This document shows, piece after piece, positions 63,498-64,000 of a DNA stretch of 64,000 bases. The stretch is from Nocardioides oceani (GTDB taxonomy: Bacteria; Actinomycetota; Actinomycetes; Propionibacteriales; Nocardioidaceae), in assembly GCF_030412965.1 (NCBI RefSeq), contig NZ_JAUHJQ010000003.1, positions 276,702-340,701 of the forward strand, read 5' to 3'. The position numbers were made by a program, and so were the translations under genes. The notes beneath the pieces were generated by a model that ran no database searches, had not been told where the DNA came from, and saw only the letters and a program-made list of their open reading frames with translations. The stretch's first letter is position 1. Each line of letters begins with the position of its first letter.

Positions 63498-64000
63498 ATG
63501 ACCGCGCTCGAGCACGACCCCCAGGCCGGACCGGACTCCCCGGGGCTCGGCCGGCGCGGCTTCCTCGGGTGGGTCATGGCGGGCACGACGCTCGTCGTCG
63601 CGGCCGACCTCGGGCTGAGCCGCACCGCCGCCGGCGCCGCGATCCCGTCGGGCCCGCAGGTCCCCGAGATCTACGACCTCGAGGACCTCCAGACCGACGC
63701 GGCGCTGCCGACGGCGAACCTGATCACCGTCACGATCAACCGCGACGGCACGGCCTCCTTCGCGCTCCCGCGCATGGAGGTCGGCCAGGGCATCGTCACC
63801 TCGACCGCGATGATCCTCGCCGAGGAGCTCGACCTCCCGGTCGAGAAGGTCAAGGTCTCCCTGGCCCCCGCCCGCCCCGAGCTGCTGTTCAACCAGCTCA
63901 CCGGCGGCTCGAACACGACGTTCTCGACGTTCACGCCGATCCGCGTCGCCGCGGCCGTCGCGCGACGGCGCCTGCTCGAGGCCGCCGCGATCCAGCTCGG
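63498..64000 (+). CDS. molybdenum hydroxylase large subunit (IorB-like), 5' part
   Basis: A gene running off the window; 167 codons are visible. The N-terminus has a twin-arginine signal (LGRRGFLGWVMAGTTLVVAA), so the product is exported folded. Then follow LITVTINRDGTASFALPRME, VGQGIVTSTAMILAEELDLP and LTGGSNTTFSTFTPIRVAAA, which match the molybdopterin-binding subunit of the isoquinoline 1-oxidoreductase/xanthine dehydrogenase family (usually over 700 residues). A partner [2Fe-2S] subunit should lie close by. GGGAAGG lies 7 nt before the ATG. PucR upstream suggests control by a nitrogen heterocycle. Confidence 0.88.
   Translation, partial: MTALEHDPQAGPDSPGLGRRGFLGWVMAGTTLVVAADLGLSRTAAGAAIPSGPQVPEIYDLEDLQTDAALPTANLITVTINRDGTASFALPRMEVGQGIVTSTAMILAEELDLPVEKVKVSLAPARPELLFNQLTGGSNTTFSTFTPIRVAAAVARRRLLEAAAIQL

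Overview
The window is very GC-rich (codon third positions almost all G or C), uses many GTG starts, and carries actinobacterial marker genes: dnaK-grpE-dnaJ-hspR with HspR (HAIR) operators, DUF3151, a DUF1906-type glycoside hydrolase-like protein, class II fructose-bisphosphate aldolase, and separate PurS/PurQ/PurL. A class I lysyl-tRNA synthetase and many short dispersed palindromes point to a Nocardioidaceae-like actinomycete, probably Nocardioides or a relative. This placement is an inference from gene content; no search was run.

Layout. 1-6.2 kb: universal stress protein, aldo/keto reductase, NUDIX hydrolase, CapA lipoprotein, M28 peptidase lipoprotein, and a racemase divergent from a LysR regulator. 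6.2-16.4 kb: protein quality control, with a HAIR-controlled dnaK operon and a HAIR-controlled clpB flanking a three-gene, translationally coupled membrane/two-component cassette. 16.4-30.7 kb: two membrane proteins, an aminotransferase, pyrE, two converging DedA proteins, an RNA methyltransferase, a secreted carboxypeptidase, fba, an AbiEi/nuclease-like gene bracketed by palindromes, an MFS pump and DUF3151. From memory, the order chaperones, clpB, pyrE, RNA methylase, fba, DUF3151, purA resembles the M. tuberculosis Rv0350-Rv0384 neighbourhood. 30.7-36.8 kb: LysR/YeiH pair with a clear operator, class I LysRS, a LuxR-type regulator and a lipid kinase. 36.9-57.2 kb: purine synthesis genes purA-purD, purB, purC, purS-purQ and purL, interspersed with an ECF sigma factor, an Hsp20/HspR-like divergent pair, transport and small stress genes. 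57.2-64 kb: ArfB-like release factor, a hydrolase, a repeat array, a Nei-type glycosylase, an M20 peptidase, a PucR regulator and the start of a molybdenum hydroxylase large subunit.

How it fits together. Nucleotide supply (pyrE, purA/B/C/D/L/Q/S) and protein repair (DnaK system, ClpB, Hsp20) dominate. HspR is expected to act on both HAIR sites. Hsp20 appears to have its own repressor and a different operator. At the right end PucR and the oxidoreductase suggest purine or heterocycle catabolism.

Non-coding structure is unusually rich. Four copies of a 66-70 bp palindrome, a 76 bp palindrome, two copies of a GGCCGGCC-centred element, and a third family built from CTGGTCGAGCAGCG units sit between genes. 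At least 17 genes have a TANNNT-like hexamer ending 6-7 nt before the start codon, the layout expected for leaderless transcripts.
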